The notes: a model not told the origin generated them from the sequence alone. DNA of 64,000 nt from Halobacillus litoralis (GCF_020171725.1 NZ_JAIVAJ010000006.1:186001-250000), one strand, 5' to 3'. Shown: positions 35,333 to 44,489, numbered from the stretch's first letter. Program-made: numbers and translations.

Positions 35333-36384
35333 GTAGTGACTCCGGATAACGCTGATTTGAACTCTTCGATGTCGTTCTCGATGACAGTCGGTTTCACGGG
35401 ACTTGTATCGATCGCTGTGTTCGGGTCCTTCAATCCGTTACCTGTCAGGACGTGAACCACTTTCGCCCCTTGAGGAATTTCACCGCTTTTCACCTTCTTG
35501 ATCATGCCGGCAATGGAAGCACAAGAAGCTGGTTCAGCGAAGACCCCTTCTTTTTGTGCGAGAAGCTGGTAGGCTTCCACAATTTCTTCGTCCGTTACTT
35601 CGTCGATCAGGCCGTTTGACTCTTCTTTCGCACGAACGGCTTTATCCCAGCTTGCTGGGTTTCCGATCCGAATGGCTGTGGCGAGCGTTTCCGGATCTTC
35701 GATGATTTGGTTGCGTACGATAGCGGCCGATCCGCTTGCTTCAAAGCCCATCATTTTCGGCAGGGCGAATCCGTTTTTCTCATGATACTCTTTAAATCCT
35801 TTCCAATAAGCCGTAATGTTACCGGCGTTTCCTACTGGGATGGAAAGGACATCCGGCGCTTCGCCAAGGGCGTCGCACACTTCGAAGGCTGCCGTCTTCT
35901 GTCCTTCAATTCTGTACGGGTTAACGGAGTTTACGAGTGTGATTGGTTCCTTTTCGGCAATATCACGAACCATCTGCAGGGCTTGGTCGAAGTTGCCTTT
36001 GATGGCAAAGATCTCAGCGCCGTACATGACGGCCTGTGCTAATTTCCCTTGAGCGATTTTGCCGTCTGGAATGACGACGATGCATCTGAGACCGGCGCGT
36101 GCGGCGAAGGCTGCGGCGGAAGCAGACGTATTCCCTGTTGAAGCACAAATAACCGCTTTCGAACCTTCTTCAATCGCTTTAGCCATGGCCATCACCATGC
36201 CCCGGTCTTTGAAAGAGCCTGTCGGGTTGGCTCCTTCTATTTTGACATAGCCCTCAATACCAAGCTCCTTGGAAAGAGTCGGAATCGGTAGGAGCGGTGT
36301 GTTTCCTTCATGAAGGGTCAGGGCCGGCGTTTTTTCAGTCACCGGAAGATACGCTTCATATCGGTGTAGTAGGCCTTGCCACAT
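35329..36384 (-). CDS. thrC: Threonine synthase
   Basis: 351 residues from the ATG at 36384, behind GGAGGAAA; the 34 codons upstream lie inside hom. The PLP-binding lysine sits in GSFKDRGM (about 59-66), preceded by [10 protein letters not shown]; the phosphate-binding loop is [12 protein letters not shown]. Fold type II enzyme converting O-phospho-homoserine to threonine. Length matches Bacillus ThrC. Translationally linked with hom (one base between stop and start) and with thrB (four-base overlap). Confidence 0.96.
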   Translation of the reverse strand: MWQGLLHRYEAYLPVTEKTPALTLHEGNTPLLPIPTLSKELGIEGYVKIEGANPTGSFKDRGMVMAMAKAIEEGSKAVICASTGNTSASAAAFAARAGLRCIVVIPDGKIAQGKLAQAVMYGAEIFAIKGNFDQALQMVRDIAEKEPITLVNSVNPYRIEGQKTAAFEVCDALGEAPDVLSIPVGNAGNITAYWKGFKEYHEKNGFALPKMMGFEASGSAAIVRNQIIEDPETLATAIRIGNPASWDKAVRAKEESNGLIDEVTDEEIVEAYQLLAQKEGVFAEPASCASIAGMIKKVKSGEIPQGAKVVHVLTGNGLKDPNTAIDTSPVKPTVIENDIEEFKSALSGVTT

Positions 36385-36385
36385 A

Positions 36386-37681
36386 TTAATTTCCTCCTTC
36401 GACTCGATAAATGCAGTTGATCGCTTGGACGGATGGCAACTGCTCGAGGTCTTGTTTGGCTTTTTCAATATCTTCGTCGCTGACAAGATGGGTCATCAAC
36501 ATGAGTTCACGGGAATCGGGCTGTTCGGTCGACCGCTGAATCACTTGGTCGAATGATACGCCATACTCACTGAAGATGTGCGTAATGTCGTTCAGCACAC
36601 CAGGCTCGTCGACGACCTGCAGGCGGATGTACTTCTTCGTCTGCTTTTCATTTTTCGCCTTAAGCTGATTCGGGAATTGCGGCTGGACGTTGGCCGTTCC
36701 TGTTGTTCCGAGACGGATGTTTTTGAGCACAGCAATTAAGTCGGAGACGACGGCTGTTGCGGTTGGCAGTTTACCAGCACCAGGACCGTAGAACATCGTT
36801 TCTCCAACGGCATCTCCGTAAACGTACACAGCATTGAATTCATCATTTACAGAAGACAACGGGTGATGGATTGGCAGAAGGGAAGGTTCGACGCTGACGG
36901 AAACGCCTGATTCGTCATGCTCCGCAACACCAATCAGTTTGACGCGGTAACCGAGTTCTTCTGCATATCGTATATCTTCTAGGGAAATGCCTCTGATTCC
37001 TTTTACTTCTACATCTTCTAATTGAAACGGCATGGAGAATCCGAGCGTTGCCAGGATGGACATTTTACGAGCGGCATCCAATCCATCAACATCCGCTGTC
37101 GGATCCGCTTCTGCGAATCCGAGATCCTGAGCTTCTTTTAAGACAGAATCGAAGTCTACGCCTTCCTGAGCCATTTTGGTCATGATATAGTTTGTCGTTC
37201 CGTTCACGATTCCCATCATTTTCGAAATGCGGTCAGAGGCTAAGCCGTCCATAATAGAGCGTATGATGGGAATACCTCCGGCAACACTTGCTTCATAATA
37301 AAGATCCGTCTGGTGTTTCCGGCTTGCTTCATATAATTCAGCACCGTGCTGGGCAATCAGATCCTTGTTTGCCGTTACGATGTGTTTTCCGTGCTCAATG
37401 GCTTCTAATAATATGGTTAACGTGTGATCGATACCACCCATAACTTCTACAACGACATCAATTTCAGGGTCGCGCGTAATATCCTCCGCACGGTCTGTCA
37501 GGGTTGTCTCAGAGCCATGGAGGTCTCTCGGCTTGGATAAGTCGCTTACGAGAGCTGACTTGATCGTGACCGCGCACCCTGTTTTGTGTTGAATCCGTTC
37601 CTGGTGGTCGCGAAGGATTTCAATGACCCCGCTCCCAACCGTACCTAATCCTAGTAGTCCCACTGTTATTGTTTGTTGCAT
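36386..37681 (-). CDS. hom: Homoserine dehydrogenase with ACT domain
   Basis: 431 residues. NAD(P)-binding [13 protein letters not shown] at the start, [11 protein letters not shown] in the dinucleotide domain, and catalytic-domain motifs [11 protein letters not shown] and [15 protein letters not shown]-terminal ACT domain (about 350-425, [20 protein letters not shown]) probably gives threonine feedback control. AAGGAG precedes the ATG. It leads the threonine operon. A sigma-A-like promoter lies 53 bp upstream of the start codon, too close for a T-box leader. Confidence 0.96.
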   Translation of the reverse strand: MQQTITVGLLGLGTVGSGVIEILRDHQERIQHKTGCAVTIKSALVSDLSKPRDLHGSETTLTDRAEDITRDPEIDVVVEVMGGIDHTLTILLEAIEHGKHIVTANKDLIAQHGAELYEASRKHQTDLYYEASVAGGIPIIRSIMDGLASDRISKMMGIVNGTTNYIMTKMAQEGVDFDSVLKEAQDLGFAEADPTADVDGLDAARKMSILATLGFSMPFQLEDVEVKGIRGISLEDIRYAEELGYRVKLIGVAEHDESGVSVSVEPSLLPIHHPLSSVNDEFNAVYVYGDAVGETMFYGPGAGKLPTATAVVSDLIAVLKNIRLGTTGTANVQPQFPNQLKAKNEKQTKKYIRLQVVDEPGVLNDITHIFSEYGVSFDQVIQRSTEQPDSRELMLMTHLVSDEDIEKAKQDLEQLPSVQAINCIYRVEGGN

Positions 37682-37733
37682 CGTTCACACTCCTTGTCCA
37701 CTTGATAGAAACATTTTTCTATATATAAAGGAC

Positions 37734-37762
37734 ATTGTAACGAAAAGATTCCATACTTACAA
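37734..37762 (-). promoter_or_regulatory. Promoter of hom-thrC-thrB
   Basis: On the minus strand TTGTAA, a 17-base spacer, then TACAAT. Predicted leader about 45 bases. An AT-rich palindrome (AATTTTATATTAAAATT, 37778-37794) lies just upstream and could be an operator. Confidence 0.6.
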
Positions 37763-37931
37763 GGTAATGTCTGAATTAATTTTATATTAAAATTAGTTAG
37801 AAAAAATGAAAAGGTGGATTTTCCAATTTTTTTAAGAAAAATAACGATAAAACTCAAAGTTGTTATGAAGAAAGGTGTTTTTTGAATGTTATAAGTGATT
37901 AAAAGTGTAATAGGTAGCAAAAAATTACTAC

Positions 37932-37961
37932 TTGACTATTTATTGGAATTCCAATTATTAT
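37932..37961 (+). promoter_or_regulatory. Promoter of the 81-residue gene with an internal palindrome
   Basis: TTGACT (37932-37937), an 18-base spacer, then TATTAT (37956-37961). The spacer contains the perfect 14-bp palindrome ATTGGAATTCCAAT (37942-37955), well placed for a repressor that blocks polymerase. Confidence 0.6.
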
Positions 37962-37996
37962 AAAACTATACTAGTACTTTAGGAGGGGGTGAAACG

Positions 37997-38242
37997 ATGC
38001 TGAAGGCACCTGTTGGTCCATTGTCTGGCCCACTGAAAGAATACGAGAAAGATATCGAGTCCATCATTACGGATTTAACGGTAGTTGGAAAAAAGGAAGA
38101 ATTTCTTGAAATAGGGAGAGAAGGGGTCTACCAGGTGGAGGACATCATTCATTCAGATCTTCCGAAAAATGAAATGAAAACAAAAGTGTACAACCATATT
38201 CGACAAAAGATTATTGCTGCTATCTGCGGAGAAGAAGAGTAA
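37997..38242 (+). CDS. Hypothetical protein (81 aa)
   Basis: 81 residues, with AGGAGGGGG seven bases before the ATG. Predicted all-helical and soluble (PLKEYEKDIESIITDLTVVG, KMKTKVYNHIRQKIIAAI-like C-terminal helix), acidic C-terminus, no Cys pair, no membrane segment. Family not recognised. It has a strong promoter and ribosome binding site, so it is likely well expressed. It is divergent from hom. Confidence 0.7.
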   Translation: MLKAPVGPLSGPLKEYEKDIESIITDLTVVGKKEEFLEIGREGVYQVEDIIHSDLPKNEMKTKVYNHIRQKIIAAICGEEE

Positions 38243-38248
38243 AGACCA

Positions 38249-38420
38249 TTTGGAAGGACGGCAGCCTCTTTAATCTGGCAAGTTGTCTATGGAACGCTGG
38301 CTTGAGATTTTGGACCCCTTATGACCCTAACACTCTGTATGAACATCACTACGTTTAGACTTCTATTAACCCCACATCTTATGTTCGAGTCGCCCTTCCA
38401 AATATTCTTACTTTTTTTGT
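38249..38420. ncRNA. Candidate structured RNA closed by a long-range stem
   Basis: ATTTGGAAGG-A-CG at 38249 can pair with CG-C-CCTTCCAAAT ending at 38402, enclosing about 130 bases with further short self-complementary segments. The plus strand continues into TACTTTTTTT, as expected after a terminator. There is no reading frame. It follows the 81-residue gene by 7 bp, so it may instead be its 3' region. Identity unknown. Confidence 0.3.
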
Positions 38421-38460
38421 GACTCTGGACATCCTAAAAATTTTCCACTACTATGGATGG

Positions 38461-38474
38461 TGTAAACGATTCCA
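38461..38474 (+). promoter_or_regulatory. LacI/cre-type operator before the regulator gene
   Basis: TGTAAACGATTCCA differs from the cre consensus at one position. It lies 16 bases before the LacI-family start codon, consistent with autoregulation. Confidence 0.5.
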
Positions 38475-38490
38475 TGGAGGATGAAAGTGT

Positions 38491-39480
38491 ATGACAACCA
38501 TCAATGATATTGCAAAACTAGCCGAAGTATCTCGAACCACGGTTTCGAGAGCTCTGAATAATAGTGGATATGTCAGTGAAGACGCAAGAAAACGAATAAT
38601 GAAAATCGTAGAAGAAACCGGATATATGCCGAGTCAGTCAGCTAAATCCCTTCGCACAAAGCGGTCGGGAGTCATTGGGATCATTCTTCCGCGCTTAAGT
38701 ACCGAGACATCAACGCGTGTGGTGGCAGGCATTAATGAAGAGCTGGCTAAGGAAGGCTTCCAGATTCTATTGACGGATACGGAGCTTGATAAGCAGAAGG
38801 AGATTGACTACATTCGCTTGTTGAAGAGCCGGCATGTAGATGGAATTATTCTTTTAGCTACAAATGTGAACGAACAGCTGATCAAGGCCATCAAGGACGT
38901 AGAGATTCCTGTGCTTGCCATCGGTCAGGAGCTTCCAGGTGTCCCATCTTTGGTTTACGATGACTACCATGCGGCAGCGGATTTGACCAACATGATTATC
39001 CAGAAAGGGCATGAAAGAGTAGCTTTTATCGGTGTCACAAAAGAGGACCCGTCTGTTGGCGGATTACGAGAGCAGGCATACAGGGATAAGATGGAGCAGA
39101 GCGGACTTGAAGTGCAGGAAAGCTGGGTCGGGGAAGGAGACTTCAGCATTGAATCCGGTTATGAGCAAATGAAGTCGATTTTAAAACGAAGCAAAGGCAA
39201 CGAGCCGACGGCATTATTTGCTGTAACAGACCGTATGGCAATCGGAGCGATGGAATATTTAAAAGAACAAGGTTATAGAATTCCAGAAGATATGGCTGTC
39301 GTAGGCATCGGTGCTTCTGCGATGTCCAAGTATGTGACACCGTCTCTTACAACGATTGACTATCATAATGCGGAAGCCGGAAAGAAAGCGGCCCACTTAT
39401 TGATGAGAAAACTTAAAAATGAAAAAATCGAAGAAAAATTCGAGCTCACCTATAGACTCATTTCAAGAAATAGTGTATAG
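38491..39480 (+). CDS. LacI family repressor (sucrose-type)
   Basis: 329 residues; GGAGG is ten bases before the ATG. DNA-binding domain at 1-60 (TTINDIAKLAEVSRTTVSRALNN-like helix-turn-helix and hinge helix with KSLRTKR). The periplasmic-binding-protein-like effector domain follows (GIILPRLST, VDGIILLATN, AVTDRMAIGAMEYL, SLTTIDYHN). It lies 170 bp upstream of a sucrose-type PTS gene in the same direction. TGTAATCG-type operators before both genes point to local repression of itself and the PTS, relieved by a phosphorylated sugar. Confidence 0.9.
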   Translation: MTTINDIAKLAEVSRTTVSRALNNSGYVSEDARKRIMKIVEETGYMPSQSAKSLRTKRSGVIGIILPRLSTETSTRVVAGINEELAKEGFQILLTDTELDKQKEIDYIRLLKSRHVDGIILLATNVNEQLIKAIKDVEIPVLAIGQELPGVPSLVYDDYHAAADLTNMIIQKGHERVAFIGVTKEDPSVGGLREQAYRDKMEQSGLEVQESWVGEGDFSIESGYEQMKSILKRSKGNEPTALFAVTDRMAIGAMEYLKEQGYRIPEDMAVVGIGASAMSKYVTPSLTTIDYHNAEAGKKAAHLLMRKLKNEKIEEKFELTYRLISRNSV

Positions 39481-39487
39481 TCACATG

Positions 39488-39515
39488 TGAAAGCGTAATC
39501 ATGTAATCGTTCACA
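39488..39515 (+). promoter_or_regulatory. Two adjoining operator/cre sites
   Basis: TGAAAGCGTAATCA (39488-39501) and TGTAATCGTTCACA (39502-39515) lie end to end. The second is a full cre match. Upstream of the PTS gene. Confidence 0.55.
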
Positions 39516-39602
39516 CATTGAATCATAAGAGGTAAATTTTTTGTTGCTATTCTTCTAGTATATTACTTTATTATTTTCAATGCGTGATTTTTTTATGCAA
39601 TG

Positions 39603-39616
39603 TGTAATCGATTACA
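39603..39616 (+). promoter_or_regulatory. Perfect palindromic operator before the PTS gene
   Basis: TGTAATCGATTACA, a perfect 14-bp palindrome, fits both the cre consensus and a LacI-type operator. 34 bases before the PTS start codon. Confidence 0.7.
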
Positions 39617-39650
39617 TGTGAAACATAGAATTCGAAAGGAGAATGAAACA

Positions 39651-41054
39651 ATGGCTGATAATTCAACTATTGCAAAACAGGTCATTGAAGCAGCTGGGGG
39701 CGTCGACAACATTTCTTCAGTAGCCCACTGTGCTACACGTCTTCGTATCATGCTTCATGACAAAGAGAAGGCAGATATTCCTGCAATCGAAGATATTGAA
39801 AAGGTAAAAGGAGCGTTCTACAACTCTGGACAGCTTCAAGTCATTTTCGGTACAGGTACAGTCAATAAAATGTACGAAGAAGTTATGAAACTTGATGTAG
39901 AAGGGTCTACTAAATCAGAAATGAAGGAGGAGACTAAGCAGCAAGGGAACGTCTTCCAACGCTGGATCCGTACCTTTGGTGACGTCTTTGTTCCAATCAT
40001 CCCGGCACTTGTTGCAACGGGGCTGTTCATGGGTCTTCGAGGTCTTGTCACACAGCCTGAAATCTTGTCACTGTTTGGTTTAGGACCTGAGGACATTTCG
40101 GAAAACTTCCTTCTATTCACACAGGTCTTGACGGACACAGCCTTTATCTTCTTACCGGCACTCGTCGCCTGGTCAACCTTTAAGGTATTCGGAGGAAGTC
40201 CGATACTCGGTATAGTCCTTGGACTAATGCTCGTATCGCCATCTCTTCCAAATGCTTGGGCCGCAGCTGGCGGTGAAGTAGAACCAATCATGTTCCTTGG
40301 ATTCATCCCGGTTATTGGTTATCAAGGTTCTGTACTACCAGCCTTTATTGCAGGTATTGTCGGGGCGAAGCTTGAAAAAGGATTACGCAAGCGGGTTCCG
40401 GAATCGCTGGATCTGATTTTGACTCCGTTCCTAGTTCTTTTAATCATGATCACGCTCGCACTATTCGTCATTGGACCAATTTTCCATATCGTTGAGAACG
40501 GCATCTTCTCTGCTACTCTATGGGTATTGGATCTACCGTTTGGACTGAGTGGTCTAATCGTAGGTGGACTACACCAAGTGATCGTAATCACAGGTGTTCA
40601 CCACATCTTCAACCTGCTTGAGATTCAATTGCTTGAGCGTCTGAACGAAAACCCGTTCAACCCACTGATTACAGCAGCCATCGCCGCTCAGGGTGGTGCA
40701 GCGCTTGCTGTAGGTTTGAAAACAAAAGCGAAGAAAATGAAAGCATTGGCACTACCATCTGCTCTATCCGCTTTCCTAGGGATTACAGAGCCTGCGATCT
40801 TTGGTGTAAACCTTCGTTACGTTCGCCCGTTCGTTATGGGTCTGATCGGAGGAGCAGCTGGAGGATTCGCTGCAGCGCTTATGAACCTGACGGCATCGGG
40901 TATGGCGATCACCGTTATTCCTGGTCTATTGCTTTACCTTGACCCGATCACAGGGCTTCCGCTTTATATCATCGCAAACGTAATTGCGATTGGTGTGGCG
41001 TTCGGTCTGACATGGGCGTTTGGTTACAACGACAAAATGCTTGAAAGAAAATAA
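39651..41054 (+). CDS. PTS EIIBC component, sucrose type
   Basis: 467 residues from the ATG at 39651, behind AAAGGAG. EIIB domain at 1-85 with the phosphorylated Cys27 in AHCATRLR and the GQLQVIFGTGTVNKMYEE end. EIIC domain (about 110-465) with ten membrane segments, GLHQVIVITGVHHIFN and FLGITEPAIFGVNLRY. There is no EIIA, so a glucose-type EIIA must supply phosphate. Most like SacP/ScrA sucrose permeases. The matching sucrose-6-phosphate hydrolase is not in this window. Confidence 0.88.
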   Translation: MADNSTIAKQVIEAAGGVDNISSVAHCATRLRIMLHDKEKADIPAIEDIEKVKGAFYNSGQLQVIFGTGTVNKMYEEVMKLDVEGSTKSEMKEETKQQGNVFQRWIRTFGDVFVPIIPALVATGLFMGLRGLVTQPEILSLFGLGPEDISENFLLFTQVLTDTAFIFLPALVAWSTFKVFGGSPILGIVLGLMLVSPSLPNAWAAAGGEVEPIMFLGFIPVIGYQGSVLPAFIAGIVGAKLEKGLRKRVPESLDLILTPFLVLLIMITLALFVIGPIFHIVENGIFSATLWVLDLPFGLSGLIVGGLHQVIVITGVHHIFNLLEIQLLERLNENPFNPLITAAIAAQGGAALAVGLKTKAKKMKALALPSALSAFLGITEPAIFGVNLRYVRPFVMGLIGGAAGGFAAALMNLTASGMAITVIPGLLLYLDPITGLPLYIIANVIAIGVAFGLTWAFGYNDKMLERK

Positions 41055-41063
41055 TAGCTAGAA

Positions 41064-41096
41064 AAGAGGGCCACTTGTTGAAAGTGGTCCTTTTTA
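41064..41096 (+). terminator. Intrinsic terminator of the PTS gene
   Basis: AGGGCCACTT-GTTG-AAAGTGGTCCT stem-loop followed by T5. Confidence 0.85.
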
Positions 41097-41107
41097 GGTT
41101 TTTGATT

Positions 41108-41347
41108 AAGGTTCTGTACTGAACCTGAGAGTACAGTGGGGTGGAAAATAATTCGCTTTCCGTGGCCCGACAGGACGTTGGGTCGTTCGACGTTGCCACA
41201 CGACGTGGCGGTTTTAGTTCGAACATCCTTGATCCTTTTGCTCTCCTCACTCCCTGCGGTCACTCAGGGGTCTCACCTGACCTGTTTTCCCACAGGAGTC
41301 TCATCATTTTCCACCCCACTTTGCGATAACAGTGGATACAGAACCTT
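41108..41347 (+). repeat. Long palindromic intergenic element, 240 bp
   Basis: Outer ends AAGGTTCTGTA...TACAGAACCTT; inner ends GTGGGGTGGAAAAT...ATTTTCCACCCCAC. The interior includes CAGGACGTTGGGTCG and CGACGTGGCGGTTTTAG, the same nested module as the 27.9-kb copy but in the opposite orientation. Not coding. Immediately follows the PTS terminator. Confidence 0.87.
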
Positions 41348-41761
41348 ACTACAATAGAGTTCTAAACCATCATATGTGCAAACATTTAACATGGATTTTT
41401 TATCCAGCATATATCGATAATAGATTTCAACACTCAGAGAAGGGCATTTGGGGTGGCTTTCTTTTTTTGCCTCACAAAAAAGTTCTGGATGTACTGGAGT
41501 AATGAGTATGGGGATGACTTGGAAATGGTCGTGAGAACAATGGTCTCATCTGTTTTGAGGGAAATATCGACGGAAAATCGTCGGGATGGTTGTTGTCAGG
41601 GGGTTTTTGTAAGGAAGGAGTGGTGAAATGGTTGAGAGGGGAGTTCTCTCGACGATTTACTACATAAATAGAGTGAAAGATTATCGAATAAAAGGCTAAT
41701 ATGAAGGCTGAAATGTGATACAATTTATGTAAGAATACACCGTAGAAAGAAGGGGCGAGCT
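41348..41761. other. Gap upstream of manA
   Basis: About 410 bp with no gene in the ordinary sense. Near 41630 it carries a GGTTGAGAGG..GTTCTCTC hairpin resembling the one at 27590, inside the 23-codon mini frame listed separately. The rest I cannot interpret. Confidence 0.5.
41628..41699 (+). CDS. Possible 23-residue leader peptide
   Basis: An ATG seven bases after GAAGGAG opens 23 codons, ending 62 bases before manA. The frame covers a hairpin-forming stretch. It could be a small peptide or leader, or chance. Confidence 0.2.
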   Translation: MVERGVLSTIYYINRVKDYRIKG

Positions 41762-42721
41762 ATGTATAAAGAACCGATGTTTTTGCAACCAGAATTGAAA
41801 GAAAGGCTGTGGGGCGGAACGAAACTGAAGGAGATTTTCGGCTATTCGATTCCATCTGACGAGACGGGTGAGGCGTGGTGCATTTCGGGTCACGCGAATG
41901 GTCCGAATGTCATTCAGAATGGTCCTTTGGAAGGCAGAACGTTGAGAGAGGCGTGGGATGAGCATCGCGCGTTGTTTGCGAATGAGCAGGGAGAAGAGTT
42001 TCCGCTCCTTGTGAAAATTCTCGACTCGAAGAAGGATCTTTCTGTCCAAGTCCACCCTGATGATACATATGCACGTGAAGTGGAGGATGAGAATTACGGG
42101 AAGACGGAGTGTTGGTACGTCATCGACTGTGAGCCGGGTGCTGAAATTATTTTTGGCCATCATGCCAAAAATAAACAGGAATTCGAGCGAATGGTGGAGA
42201 ATGGAGAATGGGGGAACCTTTTACGCACGATTTCCGTGCAACCCGGGGACTTCTTCTACGTACCGAGCGGGACGATTCATGCCATCGGTGCTGGAATTCA
42301 AATTTTGGAGACCCAGCAGAGCTCGGACATTACGTATCGGGTGTACGATTATGATCGTGTCGGGAATGACGGGAAGAAGCGTGAGCTGCACTTAGAGAAA
42401 TCGATTGAAGTGACGAATATCCCTCATGAAGACCCGGCAGTTGACCGCAAGCATACGCTGGAAGCAGGGCTTAAGAAAGAGACCTTAATCGAAGAGTCTT
42501 ACTTCTCTGTTTACCACTGGACATTGGATGGTACGAGTAAGGAGCTGAATGCAGCGACGTATCAGTTGATGAGTGTGCTTGAAGGAGAAGGGACGCTTGA
42601 GACAGGTGGAGAAACGTACACCTTCCAAAAAGGCGACCATTTTATTATCCCGGCAACCATGGATTCATTTACCTTGAAGGGACAAGCGAAACTGACTGTC
42701 TCTCATTCAAATAAAGCCTAA
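41762..42721 (+). CDS. manA: Mannose-6-phosphate isomerase, class I
   Basis: 319 residues, cupin fold, the short Bacillus form. Zinc ligands are readable: VQVHPDD (Gln and His, about 97-99), YGKTECWYV (Glu), and PSGTIHAIG (His, about 173). ERLWGGTKL opens the protein as in other ManA proteins. It interconverts mannose-6-phosphate and fructose-6-phosphate. AAGGGG precedes the ATG. The next gene, a phosphohexomutase, begins 25 bases later, so both likely form an operon supplying sugar phosphates for wall polymers or glycans. Confidence 0.93.
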   Translation: MYKEPMFLQPELKERLWGGTKLKEIFGYSIPSDETGEAWCISGHANGPNVIQNGPLEGRTLREAWDEHRALFANEQGEEFPLLVKILDSKKDLSVQVHPDDTYAREVEDENYGKTECWYVIDCEPGAEIIFGHHAKNKQEFERMVENGEWGNLLRTISVQPGDFFYVPSGTIHAIGAGIQILETQQSSDITYRVYDYDRVGNDGKKRELHLEKSIEVTNIPHEDPAVDRKHTLEAGLKKETLIEESYFSVYHWTLDGTSKELNAATYQLMSVLEGEGTLETGGETYTFQKGDHFIIPATMDSFTLKGQAKLTVSHSNKA

Positions 42722-42745
42722 CTACAACGAACAGGAGTGATGTAC

Positions 42746-44452
42746 ATGTGGAAGAAGGAATTTGAAAGATGGAAAGCGTTTACGAGCTTAGATGGGAAGT
42801 TATCGGAAGAACTTCGTGAGATCGAGCAGGATGAACAGTCTTTAGAAGACGCTTTTTATAAAGACTTGGAATTCGGAACGGGAGGAATGCGCGGTAAGCT
42901 CGGACCCGGGACGAACCGCATGAACATCTACACGATTCGAAAAGCAGCAGAAGGGCTTGCGACGTATGTGAATGACCAAGGTCTTTCAAAGCGTGGAGTC
43001 GCGATTGCGTATGACTCCCGTTACATGTCGAAGGAGTTCGCCGTAGAGACGGCAAAAGTTCTCGGAGCACATGGCATTCCGTCTTACGTGTTCACATCAC
43101 TGAGACCGACGCCGGAGCTGTCATTTGCGGTCCGTCACCTTCAGACAGCTGCAGGAGTCGTTGTGACAGCCAGCCACAACCCTCCGGAATACAACGGATT
43201 CAAGGCCTACAACGAAGATGGCGGGCAGTTACCACCTAAACAAGCGTCGTCCATGATCAATTTTGTTAACAAAGTGGAGGACGAGCTGAATGTAGAGGTC
43301 GCGGATCAAGAGGAGATTGAGAAGTCCGGCTTGTTGAACTGGATTGATGAAGAGATCGATCAGGCCTATTTGGAAAAATTGAAGACAGTGACGATTCAGC
43401 CTGAGATTGACAAGGATATTTCGCTCGTATTCACGCCACTGCACGGCACGGCGCGCGACCTTGTGGAGAAGGGATTGAAGCAGAGTGGCTTCTCTTCGGT
43501 TCATGTGGTCGAAGAGCAGGCTACGCCTGACCCGGAATTCTCAACAGTGGAATCACCGAACCCTGAGGAGCACCAGGCGTTTGCGGTGGCGATCGATCAA
43601 GGGAAAGCGATCGGCGCGGACTTGTTGCTGGCGACAGACCCTGACGCGGACCGTATGGGTGCTGCGGTGCCGAATGAAGACGGCGAGTATGTCGTGCTGA
43701 CAGGAAACCAGACAGGTGCGTTAATGCTTGATTACATCCTCGAGCATACGCCGGACCTTCCTGACAACGGTCTGATGATCAAGACGATCGTGACGTCAGA
43801 ATTCGGACGTGTCATTGCGGATGCTCACAATACGAAAACGCTGGACACGCTGACAGGCTTCAAATTCATTGGTGAAAAAATCCGTGAATATGAAGAAACC
43901 GGCGAGTACAGCTTCCTGTTCGGTTATGAAGAGAGCTACGGCTACTTAGTGAAGGACTTCGCCCGTGATAAAGACGCGGTACAGGCGGCTGTATTGATCG
44001 CGGAGGTCGGAGCTTATTGGAAGAACCAAGGCAAGACACTGCTTGATGCGCTGAACGGATTGTATGAGAAGCACGGATTCTTCCTTGAAGATCTTCTTTC
44101 TGTGAAGCTTGAAGGAAAATCGGGTGCGGATACGATTGATAAGATCATGGATGATTTCCGCGGAGCGGACATTACAGAAGTCGGCGGCAAAAAGGTGCTC
44201 GCTGTAGAGGATTACAGTGCAACGACCCGCCGCTATATTCAAGATGGACGTACGGAGGAAATCGATCTACCGACATCAAACGTGCTGAAGTTCATTCTTG
44301 AAGATGACTGCTGGTTCTGCCTGCGTCCGTCTGGTACAGAGCCGAAGATCAAGTTCTATTTTGGTGTGAAGACGGACTCGAAAAAAGCCAGTGAAGAATT
44401 GATTGAATCGTTGAAGACAACGGTCAATGAGCGTCTTCATGTATTGATTTAA
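42746..44452 (+). CDS. pgcA: Alpha-phosphoglucomutase / phosphomannomutase
   Basis: 568 residues from the ATG at 42746, eight bases from CAGGAG. Four domains of the alpha-phosphohexomutase family: phosphoserine loop VTASHNPPEYNGFK (about 142-155), metal loop DPDADRMG (about 301-308), sugar loop GYEESYGYL, and phosphate loop RPSGTEPKIKFY near the end. Length and motifs match PgcA, which makes glucose-1-phosphate for UDP-glucose. Placed behind manA it could also work on mannose phosphates. Feeds teichoic acid, glycolipid or S-layer glycan pathways. Confidence 0.93.
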   Translation: MWKKEFERWKAFTSLDGKLSEELREIEQDEQSLEDAFYKDLEFGTGGMRGKLGPGTNRMNIYTIRKAAEGLATYVNDQGLSKRGVAIAYDSRYMSKEFAVETAKVLGAHGIPSYVFTSLRPTPELSFAVRHLQTAAGVVVTASHNPPEYNGFKAYNEDGGQLPPKQASSMINFVNKVEDELNVEVADQEEIEKSGLLNWIDEEIDQAYLEKLKTVTIQPEIDKDISLVFTPLHGTARDLVEKGLKQSGFSSVHVVEEQATPDPEFSTVESPNPEEHQAFAVAIDQGKAIGADLLLATDPDADRMGAAVPNEDGEYVVLTGNQTGALMLDYILEHTPDLPDNGLMIKTIVTSEFGRVIADAHNTKTLDTLTGFKFIGEKIREYEETGEYSFLFGYEESYGYLVKDFARDKDAVQAAVLIAEVGAYWKNQGKTLLDALNGLYEKHGFFLEDLLSVKLEGKSGADTIDKIMDDFRGADITEVGGKKVLAVEDYSATTRRYIQDGRTEEIDLPTSNVLKFILEDDCWFCLRPSGTEPKIKFYFGVKTDSKKASEELIESLKTTVNERLHVLI

Positions 44453-44456
44453 CCGA

Positions 44457-44489
44457 AAGACTCCAGCGTAATGCGCTGGAGTCTTTTTT
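44457..44489 (+). terminator. Intrinsic terminator of manA-pgcA
   Basis: AAGACTCCAGCG-TAAT-GCGCTGGAGTCTT stem-loop with T6. Confidence 0.93.

Larger units (their letters stand above)
37682..37996. other. 315-bp AT-rich divergent promoter region
   Basis: Between hom (minus) and the 81-residue gene (plus). It holds the two promoters listed separately. No gene, T-box or riboswitch is recognisable. Confidence 0.5.

Noticed and set aside
36385..36486. Extended N-terminus of threonine synthase
   Set aside because: The extra codons lie inside hom; GGAGGAAA marks the ATG at 36384, which gives the usual length.
37682..37996. T-box or other amino-acid leader upstream of hom
   Set aside because: The likely promoter leaves only about 45 bases of leader and no T-box sequence or terminator is visible.
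41969..41990. Transposase remnant near the 41.1-kb element
   Set aside because: No transposase-like frame exists around any of the four palindromic elements; manA begins here and is intact.
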